Positions 1-9,466 of a stretch of DNA of 64,000 nt are shown here, in pieces. A program made the translations under genes and the position numbers. The first letter of the stretch is position 1. Every line of letters begins with the position of its first letter. Under the pieces are notes generated by a model. It did not search any database, was not told where the DNA came from, and worked only from the letters and a program-made list of their open reading frames with translations. The DNA is from Barthelona sp. PCE. Its lineage: Eukaryota; Metamonada: BaSk clade. Location: contig JAUFOR010000004.1 of the NCBI GenBank assembly GCA_040285745.1, forward strand, positions 1,240,001 through 1,304,000. Direction: 5' to 3'.

Positions 1-1596
1 TCTGAAGTGACGCTGGGATTTCGCCTGGGCAAATATCTGGGCCCTCGCCTGCAATGGAAGCTGATGGTGGGTGAGAGCTAAATCAACCACAATAGTACCA
101 TAAGGCTGGAGATCAATAATATCCGTATCGGATATAACCTCCTCATCACAGATGACATGAACCTCCTGTTTATATCCAACCGTCGATGTGACATGCACCT
201 GAGACGATCCCCCAGTCATCAAGAATCTATTTTGGTTGATCACAAAAGATGGTGTCAGTGAATAATGTGACTTGAGCAATGGTGGTGGTCTCACCTCGTT
301 ACAGTAACCGGTGCACAGCATATGTAGCGTAACGGTCTGACCACCATGGACAATAAAATCTACCTTTGAGTAATGCTGAATCGGCTTTTCACACGTGAAG
401 TTAACAACCAAGCATGTGTAACTCTTCCGATCAACAACACCAGTCGTCTGCGATAGTTTAAACACGCTGCTGGGGTCTGCCACCGTCCACGTGATTGGCA
501 TCGTGCTATGATTGTGCAACACAACCTGCCTTGTCACGGATGCTCCAATGTGGACCTGACCAAAGTTGATGAGGTCTGGCTCTAATTGGGCAACTGCAGG
601 CACAACGTCTCCCTTGAGCACAAGCTTAGGGCCAACGCCAGAGGATAATTGGAAATCTACGGTTGTAGAAAGTGGGAGATCCGCCCACTGTGGCAAGAAG
701 GTTACATGAACTGTCTGATCTGAGCGTGGTGGGATTGAACCGTACGCTGGTGTTACGAAAAATGGAGTTTTGTAATCGCCATCAAATTTGACTGCTTTCC
801 AATTAACGGTAACCTCTGTTGGATTCGAGAGTAAAACTTCAGCTCTTTTGCTCGTCTCGCTAACAACTTCACCAAAATCGATAGATTTTTCATCACAGAT
901 CAAGAACGGATACTTACCTATACCTTTCAATGCAATTTCTACTGAATCTGCTCCTTTAACCTTAAAAACAGCCTTAGATAAATGAGAAAATGCCTTTTTT
1001 GGTGAAAATGATACATATACAGACATTTTTGACTCTGACGGCACAATACCTACAGGTTTATCGACTGAAAAAGGTTCTTCAATCTTGATATTATAGTGTA
1101 AGTCAACTTGGCCATCGTTCGATATCGTTACGGGTATTGTTTCGGTTTCATTGACCGACACAAAGCCGAACTCGAGATCTGAAGGGATAGTAAAACTCAA
1201 TCGAGGGGTGTAAGCAACAGCTTTAATAAAAAATGAACCACGTTCTGTCTTAAATTCGATAAAATCCTTTACGGGCTCCATCTTGATGGGGCGGAACTTC
1301 AACGGGAAGACGTGAAGACGCCCTGATGCAAGGCGAACAGGATCAGGAAAAGGAAGTTCTAGAGTTGGATGTTTAGGGAGCTTAAACCTGATTCTCTGCA
1401 AATGGTGTGCAACATTCTTGATGGGGAGGTTGAATATGTACTCACCTCCTGGTTCCCAATTCCTGAATTCAATGATAGAGGGACAAGAGAAACCAAAGAA
1501 ACGCTCTCGGTCACTTTCCGAAAGAACTTCAGGGTCTCCGCTTCCCTGGTCGAACACGAACGTCGAGCTCGTTACTCGTTCGATCTTTGATGTCAT
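1..1596 (-). CDS. CFAP65/HYDIN-like ASH-domain flagellar protein, 3' part outside window
   Basis: An open frame of 532 codons runs from an ATG at 1596 to the left edge without a stop, so the protein is truncated by the window. It is almost all beta-sandwich-like sequence. Near residue 30 a segment with WEPGGEY and then KNV and KFRPIK resembles the opening domain of CFAP65 (the GWE-G-EYT...LVLKN...FRPL pattern), and further on FGFVSVNETETIPVTISN and FGQVHIGASVTRQVVLHN are typical ASH/MSP-type repeats (FG-V-VG---...-V-L-N). Proteins of this class sit in the central apparatus or inner axoneme of motile flagella. The family assignment (ASH repeats) is firm; CFAP65 rather than another HYDIN relative is a judgement. 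A CT-rich tract (ATCCCTTT on the coding strand) lies just upstream of the ATG. It is divergent from the gene at 1988. Confidence 0.62.
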   Translation of the reverse strand, partial: MTSKIERVTSSTFVFDQGSGDPEVLSESDRERFFGFSCPSIIEFRNWEPGGEYIFNLPIKNVAHHLQRIRFKLPKHPTLELPFPDPVRLASGRLHVFPLKFRPIKMEPVKDFIEFKTERGSFFIKAVAYTPRLSFTIPSDLEFGFVSVNETETIPVTISNDGQVDLHYNIKIEEPFSVDKPVGIVPSESKMSVYVSFSPKKAFSHLSKAVFKVKGADSVEIALKGIGKYPFLICDEKSIDFGEVVSETSKRAEVLLSNPTEVTVNWKAVKFDGDYKTPFFVTPAYGSIPPRSDQTVHVTFLPQWADLPLSTTVDFQLSSGVGPKLVLKGDVVPAVAQLEPDLINFGQVHIGASVTRQVVLHNHSTMPITWTVADPSSVFKLSQTTGVVDRKSYTCLVVNFTCEKPIQHYSKVDFIVHGGQTVTLHMLCTGYCNEVRPPPLLKSHYSLTPSFVINQNRFLMTGGSSQVHVTSTVGYKQEVHVICDEEVISDTDIIDLQPYGTIVVDLALTHHQLPLQARAQIFAQAKSQRHFR

Positions 1597-1987
1597 TAGA
1601 AAGGGATAAATTCGCTAAAACGAAATACAAGCACAATATATCAATATGGTGCTTCCTCACGATGTTTATGTTATATCTATAAGCAGCTAAGCCCCATAAA
1701 TAAAGGATGAAAGGCTCACATGCAAAAAGCCTGCTCAAAAAGGTTCTTCTTTATATATCACATATACGAATCCATCAAAATACTCATAGTATATTTTTAC
1801 TCCACATAGAGCGATACAAACTCCGAAGAAACACATCCATTTAAAAAACTCATAAATAAACAAATATTCAAGAGATAGTGTGTTCCAGCGGTTTTGTTCC
1901 ATTTGAAGTGCCAAAAAACCGCACATACTACAACAAAAATACTGTTTACGCATATTTTCCCTTTCCCGCTTTTGACTTTTAATAGCG
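1597..1987. other. Intergenic region between divergent genes
   Basis: About 390 AT-rich bases between two divergently transcribed genes. Apart from CT-rich tracts close to each start codon I see no RNA gene or repeat. Short frames here have no support. Confidence 0.5.
1955..1967 (+). promoter_or_regulatory. Pyrimidine tract upstream of start codon
   Basis: TTTTCCCTTTCCC lies 20-33 bases before the ATG at 1988. Similar C/T-rich tracts with a TCYCCTTT-like core precede many other starts in the window. This may be an initiator or 5' leader element; function is inferred only from recurrence. Confidence 0.35.
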
Positions 1988-3613
1988 ATGAGCCAAGACA
2001 TAGACATCATTGAATTGGCCATGGCCTTCAAGGAGAGGCAGTTCAATATCAGCGCATTTGATCATGTGTATCAACACATCTCAATAATCTTTATGCACAA
2101 TGCAAGCGATCTTTCGACAGCGATCCCGCTCATCTGTGTCATCAAGGGCCCGTATTTATTTATGTTTGACTTAAAATTCAGTAGCACATCACCAATTTCC
2201 TCAATTTCCGAACTTGAATCATTCAATGGTGATATAAAGACAATATTGGACGACAGATGCGCTCTCAAGAATGTGTGCACGCTTCCTGATATGGTTTTAA
2301 TGAACCCACCACCGAAGAAGGATCGTCCACCAGGTCTTGATCCAAAAATGTGTTTTACCTTGCGCACAGAATATCCTGGTAAGATGATCATCAGCCTGCA
2401 CAAGAAACCTGATCTCCAGCACCTTGTTAAGCAGGCAAAGAGTGCTGCTCTAACGGACTTATATCTACAAGAGCGATCACCTATAACGAAGAAACTCCGT
2501 CAACCTATTGATTGGAGGTTGTTTTTAAAGGATGATCAGCACATTACGCTCTATCTGCAGAGGCTACATGCTGAGGAGGAAGAGCATCTGGTTGAATTGG
2601 AGATCCAAAGGGAAGAAAATGAAAAAAAAAAATTGGAATCAACAATTCATCAAGTGAAGAGACAACGTGTACTGAAAGAATGGAAAGATCCTTACCCGCA
2701 TGGTAGCTTTGAGTATGATGGTACTGAATGGAATTGGTATGGTAGAAGAGCACAGATTTCAACAAAAATTGATGGAAAATCGGTTACTTTCATATTCGAT
2801 GGTGAGAAGATCAAAACTGCTGGTCCTTTAACTGCATTCTTCAATGCTGAGCACGGAAGGTTCATCTGGATGTTCCATAACACAAAGGTTGTGGACATTA
2901 ATATCGGTCTTAAGAAGTTTGAAATCCTCGATCAAACCAGGAGATTACGTCAATTAAACGTTGAATTGGAGCTTCTGAAGCATGCTGAAGCAGCTGAGGA
3001 TGCTAAAATGACTGAATCTGATGAAGAAAAAGAAGCAAACGATTTTGAGGAAATTTATAACGCTGAACCAGTTAAATGTGAAGCAATCGTCCCAGCTTTA
3101 AAGAGCAAGGACATTGCGCGTTTACTGTGTGCAAAACCCCCTGCGCGCATGAAATCCATCACAAAGAGCGAAGCATTCGATATTGAAGCTCAAACTACTA
3201 TGGACAGATTGATCAAGAAGGAAACTTTTGTTAGTGATATTGACAGTGATACTTTCTTTGAGTCTTCAGATTTCTTGGACACGTCCTCTGATGAGTACAT
3301 TGATGCTCAGTATACTATCTTTGATTTGGAAGAACAAATTAATGAACAGAACAAAGAGAGAATGTACCCAATCACATCACTTGTTTTATTCAAAGAAGTT
3401 GTTGTTAACAGACAGTCGGAAGCATACGGGATGCTTGATATTGTATCTTTTGATCAACGCCAGAAATGCTTTACCGTAAAAGGTATTGACTACTATATTG
3501 AGGGGGAAGTATCACCTCTTGCAATTATTATAGCTTGTACGTTTAAGAAGGCTCAGGTTATGGGTGAGCAGTTACAAAGCAGACATCGTTCAAAACGTCT
3601 CACCAAAAAATAA
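1988..3613 (+). CDS. Unknown 541-residue protein with a central coiled coil
   Basis: I do not recognise this protein. The first ~150 residues look folded (mixed helix and strand, Pro-rich loop around NPPPKKDRPPGLDP). Residues ~190-230 are strongly charged and helical (EEEEHLVELEIQREENEKKK), a likely coiled coil. A compact beta-rich module with many aromatics follows (GSFEYDGTEWNWYGRR ... FIFDGEKIKTAG), then an acidic linker and a C-terminal globular part ending in a basic RSKRLTKK tail. There is no signal peptide or membrane segment. It is tail-to-tail with CNOT11, with 19 bases between the two stop codons. Stop is TAA. The position next to a flagellar gene is suggestive at most. Confidence 0.85.
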   Translation: MSQDIDIIELAMAFKERQFNISAFDHVYQHISIIFMHNASDLSTAIPLICVIKGPYLFMFDLKFSSTSPISSISELESFNGDIKTILDDRCALKNVCTLPDMVLMNPPPKKDRPPGLDPKMCFTLRTEYPGKMIISLHKKPDLQHLVKQAKSAALTDLYLQERSPITKKLRQPIDWRLFLKDDQHITLYLQRLHAEEEEHLVELEIQREENEKKKLESTIHQVKRQRVLKEWKDPYPHGSFEYDGTEWNWYGRRAQISTKIDGKSVTFIFDGEKIKTAGPLTAFFNAEHGRFIWMFHNTKVVDINIGLKKFEILDQTRRLRQLNVELELLKHAEAAEDAKMTESDEEKEANDFEEIYNAEPVKCEAIVPALKSKDIARLLCAKPPARMKSITKSEAFDIEAQTTMDRLIKKETFVSDIDSDTFFESSDFLDTSSDEYIDAQYTIFDLEEQINEQNKERMYPITSLVLFKEVVVNRQSEAYGMLDIVSFDQRQKCFTVKGIDYYIEGEVSPLAIIIACTFKKAQVMGEQLQSRHRSKRLTKK

Positions 3614-3632
3614 AATAATTTAGTGCAATTTA

Positions 3633-5024
3633 CTATAAGAAGGAAAGTAACTCAGTTGTTTCACTACAATCAGGGAATTGTTCACACAGACGGGCAAGAC
3701 TGGCCTTTAATTTATCATCTGAAACTGTCCAATCACTCTTTAACATGATATTTTTAATGATTTTAACAAAAATTTTATAATGTCTAAAATTTTGTTCTGC
3801 ATCAATACCTGAAAAGAAACCATCAACTTGATTCAAAAGTAGAAGTGTAATAAGGTTCTTAGGAGGAAAATCAATAGCATCTTTAAGATTATTGAAATAA
3901 TGAAAAATTGTTGCAAAAACGTTTGTCTTTAAGTTGATATGTTTCATTCTATTCAATATCCTAAAGAAATCAGCAAAAACTGGTAGATCATTCAAGACAA
4001 TCAGAATAATTGCGGCTAAATTGGGATTCTTCTCAACTAAATAAGGGAAATTACCTACTGTAATACCTAATTGATGAATTGTAGTTGGTTTAACATACCC
4101 TTCCAATGCCTCAAACTCAGAAGCTGATAATTTATGTTCATGGGCTTTTTTGACCAATGAAATAATAGCTTCGTTAATTTTTGCTTGTTCAATATCGTGA
4201 GCATCATTTCTAGAATATAAGTAATCTAGACTCATTGTCATTGGGACCAGGAAGTCCATATCTGAAGTTGTTACAGGTAATTGATAAGGTAAAGGTCGGA
4301 TGAATGGAGGTAAAAATTGTTCACATAAAAGATCATAAGATATCTCTGGAATATGTTCTTGATCAGTTCTTAAGCCAACACTCTGTTCCATCTTATCAAT
4401 TAAAAATGTATTTAAACCCATTAAAGCATGAGGAGAACGTAAATCATGTAACTTCAACACACGGTTCTTGATATCATTAACTGGAGGTATCTTAAAATTA
4501 TCGTTCTTCTGCTTGATAAACGTGCTCAACAGCGAATTGGGTGTGATTTTATGAATATGATCAAGTGGAAGAATTGACCCACTCAGATCATGAGACTTTT
4601 CATTAGGGTTATGCATAACCGGGATGACTGGCTGGATGAAGCTTGTCACCAACACACGTTCATGATGTTCTACGTGAAATTGATGATCTTCCAATAACAT
4701 ATCGAGAAAAACGATTAAAAATGGGTGACGAGTGATCGGGACTGATGCGTACATCTTGTACATTGTGTATAGTGATGCAATTCTTTGGGAACGACTTAGC
4801 ACATCATCAAGTAGACTTTTATACAGATTGAGTGAAACCCCAAAGATGTTTTGGAACTGAGCCATCACTGCGTCTGCAATTGCCTCGAATGAAGACTCTT
4901 GATCGTCCAGAATTGTGAATAACTGTTCTAATTGATCATTTTCGAACTGAAGCTGCTTGTAAAGCAGTAACATCGACTCGTGTGTAAGGAAAGGCGGCCT
5001 TTCCTGTTCGCCAGCTTCTGTCAT
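3633..5024 (-). CDS. CNOT11: CCR4-NOT complex subunit 11 (CNOT11)
   Basis: 463 residues from the ATG at 5024 (the frame extends upstream to a TTG, but the ATG directly precedes the polar start MTEAGEQERPPFLT). The C-terminal ~130 residues carry the DUF2363 signature of CNOT11: YLVEKNPNLAAIILIVL, then a helix ending in DFPPKNLITLLLLNQ, closely following the human pattern VEKNPLVAIEVLLKL...DLPPEFIHLYISNC. The N-terminal half holds the helical repeat region expected to bind the NOT1 scaffold; a HPFLIVFLDMLL stretch near residue 100 matches the NPF-x-x-F motif region. CNOT11 with CNOT10 forms the module at the NOT1 N-terminus of the cytoplasmic mRNA deadenylation complex. Length is close to the human protein (about 510). 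Divergent from the Noc1 gene, tail-to-tail with the gene at 1988. Confidence 0.8.
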   Translation of the reverse strand: MTEAGEQERPPFLTHESMLLLYKQLQFENDQLEQLFTILDDQESSFEAIADAVMAQFQNIFGVSLNLYKSLLDDVLSRSQRIASLYTMYKMYASVPITRHPFLIVFLDMLLEDHQFHVEHHERVLVTSFIQPVIPVMHNPNEKSHDLSGSILPLDHIHKITPNSLLSTFIKQKNDNFKIPPVNDIKNRVLKLHDLRSPHALMGLNTFLIDKMEQSVGLRTDQEHIPEISYDLLCEQFLPPFIRPLPYQLPVTTSDMDFLVPMTMSLDYLYSRNDAHDIEQAKINEAIISLVKKAHEHKLSASEFEALEGYVKPTTIHQLGITVGNFPYLVEKNPNLAAIILIVLNDLPVFADFFRILNRMKHINLKTNVFATIFHYFNNLKDAIDFPPKNLITLLLLNQVDGFFSGIDAEQNFRHYKIFVKIIKNIMLKSDWTVSDDKLKASLARLCEQFPDCSETTELLSFL

Positions 5025-5212
5025 TTTGCTGTTAAAAGATAAAGAAAGCGAAAACGCCAAAAAGTTCGGATTCCTTATTTTATCCCCTTACATTCACTCT
5101 ACAACTCTATTTCAGAGCACAGAGATACTTTCATTGCATTGATTCAACGATACACAATTTTTGTTGAACTTTATATTTTTTTATCTTACATACACACAAC
5201 TACAGACTATTT

Positions 5213-7393
5213 ATGTTATTCAATCCATCTAAATATGACTTTTGGCACAAAGTCCTTGATATTCACCCAATTCGAGTGCCAGCAAGTCCCTGTTCTTTCC
5301 AAACAGTGACAAAACAGACCGCTGCAGCCGAAGAAATGCTCGAGGCTGATCTTGAGCAATTCGAGAAGTGGAAGCAGCGTAACTCAACCGATGATTCATG
5401 GCTTTCTTCTATGATTGATGAAGGTACTCTTCATGATAGGATATCTGCTCTCGTTCTTTTAGTCCAGGAAGCTCCCATGTACCGCCTCGATGTACTCGAC
5501 CAACTCATTGATCTATGCCAAACGAAACAACGTCGATTGATCAATAATGCTATCACTGCTTTGGCTGATCTTTTCATCTCGATTATGCCTACGGTTGCAA
5601 TCCCCAAATTCAACACCCTCGATCTCCGTGACGGTACCCCTGAAGAGATTCTCTGCTGGTACTGTTGCAATTTATTGGTTCAAAGATTTATGCGCTTCAT
5701 TTCAGTTTTAGAACATAATTTAGGTGATCCATTATGGCATTTCCGCCTCAAAACAAGTGAATTCCTCGCGTTATTGATTGATGTGGTCCCACAGTCAAGA
5801 AAAAGAATGCTTTCTGTTCTGGTCAACGTGTTAGGTGATGCAGAAAAAAGAGTTGCTGCTAAAGTATGTGACATTGTTGTTAGGAAGCTTAAGAGAGAGT
5901 GGGCGCACCTTAAGACTGATATTTTTGTTTTGCTAAGAGATGCTCTGCTTTCCAGCGAAAGCGAACGTCAGCAATTTTATTCCGTCGTTGTTCTCAACCA
6001 GTTACCCCTCACAAAGACAGATAGCGCTACTGCGACGCTCCTCGTTGCAGCATATCTCTCTATTTTTGTTAACCTTAAGAAGCAGGATGAAAAAATGAAT
6101 GCTTCTTTTATTAGCAACCTTTTATTAGGCTTGAATACTTTTATCCCCATCTGTGACCTTGAACATGAGGACATCATGAAGAATATCGATCTGGTCTTTA
6201 AACTTACACATCATGAATCTGTCACCGTCGGTGTTCGTGCATTGAGTCTTGTTTTTCATTTAGTTGAAAAGAACGGCGCGTTCCAGAACAGATTCTACAA
6301 GGCCATGTACTCGTTTTTGGTTAGAAAAGACGTATTGCGTTTTTCAAAGTTTGAAGTCTTTATGAATTTGCTTTACCGTGCCATGAAAGGTGATTCATCA
6401 CTTGCTCGTGTCGCTGCGTTCGTCAAGCGCATCTTTGCTGTGTGTATGAACGCCCCAGCCGAGATTGTCGCTTCCTTTTTGTTCCTTGTAAGCGAGGTCG
6501 CCAAAACTCACAGTAACCTCTTTATGCTCTTTGATGCAGATAACAACATCGTTGGCAGCGAGAGTGACAGCGAGGATGAGGAAGATGAAGATGAGAAGGA
6601 AGAAATGAGGTACGCTGAGCCTGTTGCTGAAGAAGCCGAGCCAATCATTGAAGAGACTGAGGATAACATGAACTTGTCAATTCTAGAGAGCATGGGTCTT
6701 GGGAGCACATCAACAACAGGAGCTGTTGTTGCTCCAGTAGAGGCCAAGTCGGAATCTACACCTAGAAAGAGCTTTGATCCCACAGCACGTGATCCACTCT
6801 TTGCGAATGGTGAGCATGCCACGTTCTACGAGCTTGATTTGCTTTGTAAGCATTATCATCCTAGTGTAGCAACCTTTGCTTCAATTCTCGCAGGTCGATT
6901 TTCATCTGAAGGACGATTCATTGAGTATGGAGGTTCCCCACTTGAAGATTTCAGTGTTGTCTCTTTCCTTGATAAGTTCTCTGGAAGGAAAATGAAGAAG
7001 CAAAACGAGTTTTCTTTGAATTGGAGAGAAACTATTCATTCTATGGTGTTTGAAGATGGCGAAACTAACTTACCGCCTGATTTGGCATTCATGAAGACGT
7101 TCGTTGTCAAGGAGAAAGAACGTAATCAGAAAAAGGCGTTGCTCACTTCTCTTGATGTTCTCGATGACTTTGACATGTTTGATGCTGACATTGATGATGA
7201 CCTCGCTGATCTTGAAGGCCTGGGTATCGATATTGATGAGGACGAGGACGACGAGATGTTCGCAGCTATGATGAATGCTGAAGATGACGCTGAAGAGTGG
7301 GATGAGCCTGAAGGTATCTTCTCCGAGGCCCCTAATGACGGTAGTAGCAAGAAAAAGAAGAAAAAGAAGAAGGGCGGTAGGAGACGCAAATAA
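5213..7393 (+). CDS. MAK21: Noc1/Mak21/CEBPZ-type ribosome biogenesis factor
   Basis: 726 residues. The N-terminal part matches the Noc1 family: SWLSSMIDEGTLHDRISAL then LVLLVQEAP (family: SWL--ML--GT--D-I-AL-LL-QE-P). The CBF/Mak21 core follows: FEVFMNLLYRAMKGD, RVAAFVKRIFAVC, FLFLVSEVAKTH, and RDPLFANGEHATFYELDLLC with the HYHPSVATFA motif that marks the domain end. After residue ~620 come acidic blocks and a Lys/Arg-only tail (KKKKKKKKGGRRRK), typical of nucleolar proteins. Noc1 works with Noc2 in the nucleolus on early 60S pre-ribosomes. The protein is shorter than yeast Mak21 (about 1,025) because the N-terminal extension is small. It is 24 bases from the converging 5-phosphatase gene. 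Confidence 0.9.
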   Translation: MLFNPSKYDFWHKVLDIHPIRVPASPCSFQTVTKQTAAAEEMLEADLEQFEKWKQRNSTDDSWLSSMIDEGTLHDRISALVLLVQEAPMYRLDVLDQLIDLCQTKQRRLINNAITALADLFISIMPTVAIPKFNTLDLRDGTPEEILCWYCCNLLVQRFMRFISVLEHNLGDPLWHFRLKTSEFLALLIDVVPQSRKRMLSVLVNVLGDAEKRVAAKVCDIVVRKLKREWAHLKTDIFVLLRDALLSSESERQQFYSVVVLNQLPLTKTDSATATLLVAAYLSIFVNLKKQDEKMNASFISNLLLGLNTFIPICDLEHEDIMKNIDLVFKLTHHESVTVGVRALSLVFHLVEKNGAFQNRFYKAMYSFLVRKDVLRFSKFEVFMNLLYRAMKGDSSLARVAAFVKRIFAVCMNAPAEIVASFLFLVSEVAKTHSNLFMLFDADNNIVGSESDSEDEEDEDEKEEMRYAEPVAEEAEPIIEETEDNMNLSILESMGLGSTSTTGAVVAPVEAKSESTPRKSFDPTARDPLFANGEHATFYELDLLCKHYHPSVATFASILAGRFSSEGRFIEYGGSPLEDFSVVSFLDKFSGRKMKKQNEFSLNWRETIHSMVFEDGETNLPPDLAFMKTFVVKEKERNQKKALLTSLDVLDDFDMFDADIDDDLADLEGLGIDIDEDEDDEMFAAMMNAEDDAEEWDEPEGIFSEAPNDGSSKKKKKKKKGGRRRK

Positions 7394-7417
7394 AAAATCA
7401 TCTTTTTTACAATTTCA

Positions 7418-9040
7418 TTATTCTTCTTGTTTCATAGTATATTCAATCTGAAGGTTACCAGTAAGTGTACCGGCCGGCAAACCCTCTTGAAGAACGGTGC
7501 ATTCGAAAGGTTGGGGAAGGCATAAACCAGTGGCGAATGTCAGTGGGATCATACAATACCCTATCAAATCATCAGGTGACAGAGCGTCGTAATCATAAAT
7601 GCAAGCAGTGATGAAATGCTGTGAAAGGCTCTTTGAACCTGTGATATAGGGATGTAAAGCGGGCACATCGTTATCATCCCATTCGGGATTCCTAGTATTC
7701 TTAATGGTGGAAGTGCGGACTGGCTGATCCAAACACTCTCCCTTAAAGATTACGTAAGGGTCTGCTTCACCGTTGAGATCCATGATGGGAAAGTTCTTAC
7801 CCTTTAAATCGCTGATACGAATATGACAGTCCATTGGGTCAGACAGACAGCCCAAAGGACGGAATGTGGGCAAAGCAAATGTGGCATACACTGGCTTGTG
7901 ATCACTGCTGTTGACCGAATTGGCGTGGTTGTAATGAGTACAAAGCAGACGCTTGTTAGGTGCAGATTTCCAGAGAATACGATCACACCATGAGGGGATT
8001 CTTCCCTTTTTGGGGTCATAATCCGAGGTACCCTTGATATACCTATAAGTGGGAGGGAAAGTAACTTCTGCTTCATTGAAACCAACAAAAGCAGCAAGAT
8101 CCTCGCGTTGGTCAAGCAGTTGATCATGATCAAGCAAGAAACTAATGTTCTGTTCCTCAACAAGACGAATCACTTCCGGACGTGGTAAATTGATTCGATA
8201 GTTCAAATCACCGAACCAGAAGAGATAATCAAACTGATTAAGAATGTCGATTGAAGGATCACCTAACTTAAGGTTGGTGACAACTTCTTTAAAATTATCG
8301 TTACGAGCAGAAATCTTCTCTTGATGAGCAGCCAAATGAGAGTTAATAAAACAGAGCTTGGTACCATTATACTTCATAGAACAACCAACTGCGCCCTTGT
8401 TACCAACAACATGAGCAATACCAGTAGCCTCAGTATGAGTTTGAACATCACTGATACGATCAACATAGGTGGAATGAATAAAAATAACTAAACGGATCTC
8501 CATCATATCTACGAATGCAATTTCTTCATAGGACTCACCCAAGAACATCTTAAGAGCTCCTCTGATATCTTCTCTTGAATTGGAGTAACCATCACGAGGT
8601 GAATAAGTGGCTTCTTGAACACCAAAGACGTACATGTGGTTGCCCTTCTTGGGGATCCAGGCCTCTAGACGTGGGCATGGGGTCTCGTTTCCTACGTTCC
8701 ATGAACCAATATAGAGTTTGAGGGGTTCTGGTGCAACATCTTCTTCTATTTCCTCCTTTGAAGTTTTTCCGTTGCGGAACCCGTTCAGACATGTGATGAA
8801 ATGATGACAGTCACGGGCATCAGAGAAGTAATAAACAAGATCTGTGTCGTTGGGTGCGACATTGAGCACACATACGGACTTGTCGTCCGGCACAACACTA
8901 ACAGAGTTGATGGCATCCATGTTGATGTTCTTTTCTTCGTTGTTGCCGACTAACTCAATAAAACTGAGCAAAGATAGTCTCAATGTTACGTTCTTCTTAC
9001 CAAAACGTGCCTTTTTACGAGCTGAAAACTGAAGTGACAT
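7418..9040 (-). CDS. Inositol polyphosphate 5-phosphatase with N-terminal PH-like and C-terminal C2 domain
   Basis: 540 residues. Residues 1-90 look like a small PH-type domain. Residues ~107-395 are the 5-phosphatase catalytic domain: IGSWNVGNETP, FGVQEATYS, VVGNKGAVG, INSHLAAHQEK, FWFGDLNYRI, RIPSWCDRILW and SSDHKPVYATF supply the metal-binding and catalytic residues (Asp/Asn of GDLNYR, PxWCDRIL, SDHxPV). Residues ~405-520 form a C2 domain (DLNGEADPYVIFKG, NPEWDDND, DYDALSPDDLIGYCMIPL) with the Asp residues needed for calcium or phospholipid binding. The expected reaction is removal of the 5-phosphate from membrane phosphoinositides such as PI(4,5)P2, or from soluble inositol phosphates, at a membrane reached through C2. 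The specific subfamily (synaptojanin, OCRL or INPP5-type) cannot be told from the sequence; there is no Sac1 or RhoGAP domain. Confidence 0.9.
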   Translation of the reverse strand: MSLQFSARKKARFGKKNVTLRLSLLSFIELVGNNEEKNINMDAINSVSVVPDDKSVCVLNVAPNDTDLVYYFSDARDCHHFITCLNGFRNGKTSKEEIEEDVAPEPLKLYIGSWNVGNETPCPRLEAWIPKKGNHMYVFGVQEATYSPRDGYSNSREDIRGALKMFLGESYEEIAFVDMMEIRLVIFIHSTYVDRISDVQTHTEATGIAHVVGNKGAVGCSMKYNGTKLCFINSHLAAHQEKISARNDNFKEVVTNLKLGDPSIDILNQFDYLFWFGDLNYRINLPRPEVIRLVEEQNISFLLDHDQLLDQREDLAAFVGFNEAEVTFPPTYRYIKGTSDYDPKKGRIPSWCDRILWKSAPNKRLLCTHYNHANSVNSSDHKPVYATFALPTFRPLGCLSDPMDCHIRISDLKGKNFPIMDLNGEADPYVIFKGECLDQPVRTSTIKNTRNPEWDDNDVPALHPYITGSKSLSQHFITACIYDYDALSPDDLIGYCMIPLTFATGLCLPQPFECTVLQEGLPAGTLTGNLQIEYTMKQEE

Positions 9041-9466
9041 GATATAGCGGGAGATAGATGTGATAAATGCAAAACAGCAAATTATTTCACAAATGTGTGT
9101 AAATTAATCCCTTTTTCATTTTTATTCACTGTTCGGGGGTGTATTCTCGTGGATATAATTTCGAAATGTGAATGCTTATACATAGACCTCGGTTAAAAAA
9201 TCACAATGATACCAATAAAGATCATATGATGTGCACTTAAGGCTGGTGAACATGGCTACCTTTGATCTAGTCTTAATTATTTGGTGAATAAATATAGTTT
9301 GGGAATAAAGTGCAAATTTTTTCCGTGGTTTTTAAAACATGCTTTTATTGTTTCATAAGTTTCAATTTTCCTCTTTTGAGCAGTAAACACCAAGATTGTC
9401 ACTGAAAAAACACCTAAAAACCCACAGAACCTTGTATTATTTTGTATAACCCTAATCTTTGTATTC
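9041..9466. other. Intergenic region between divergent genes
   Basis: 426 AT-rich bases between the 5-phosphatase and the 2,122-residue gene. No RNA gene or repeat seen. Confidence 0.5.

Noticed and set aside
5025-5060. Longer N-terminus for CNOT11 from an upstream TTG
   Set aside because: Eukaryotic starts are expected at ATG; the same pattern (frame open upstream of the first ATG) is seen at 30690, 33920, 38764 and 60784, and the extensions look like pyrimidine-rich leaders.
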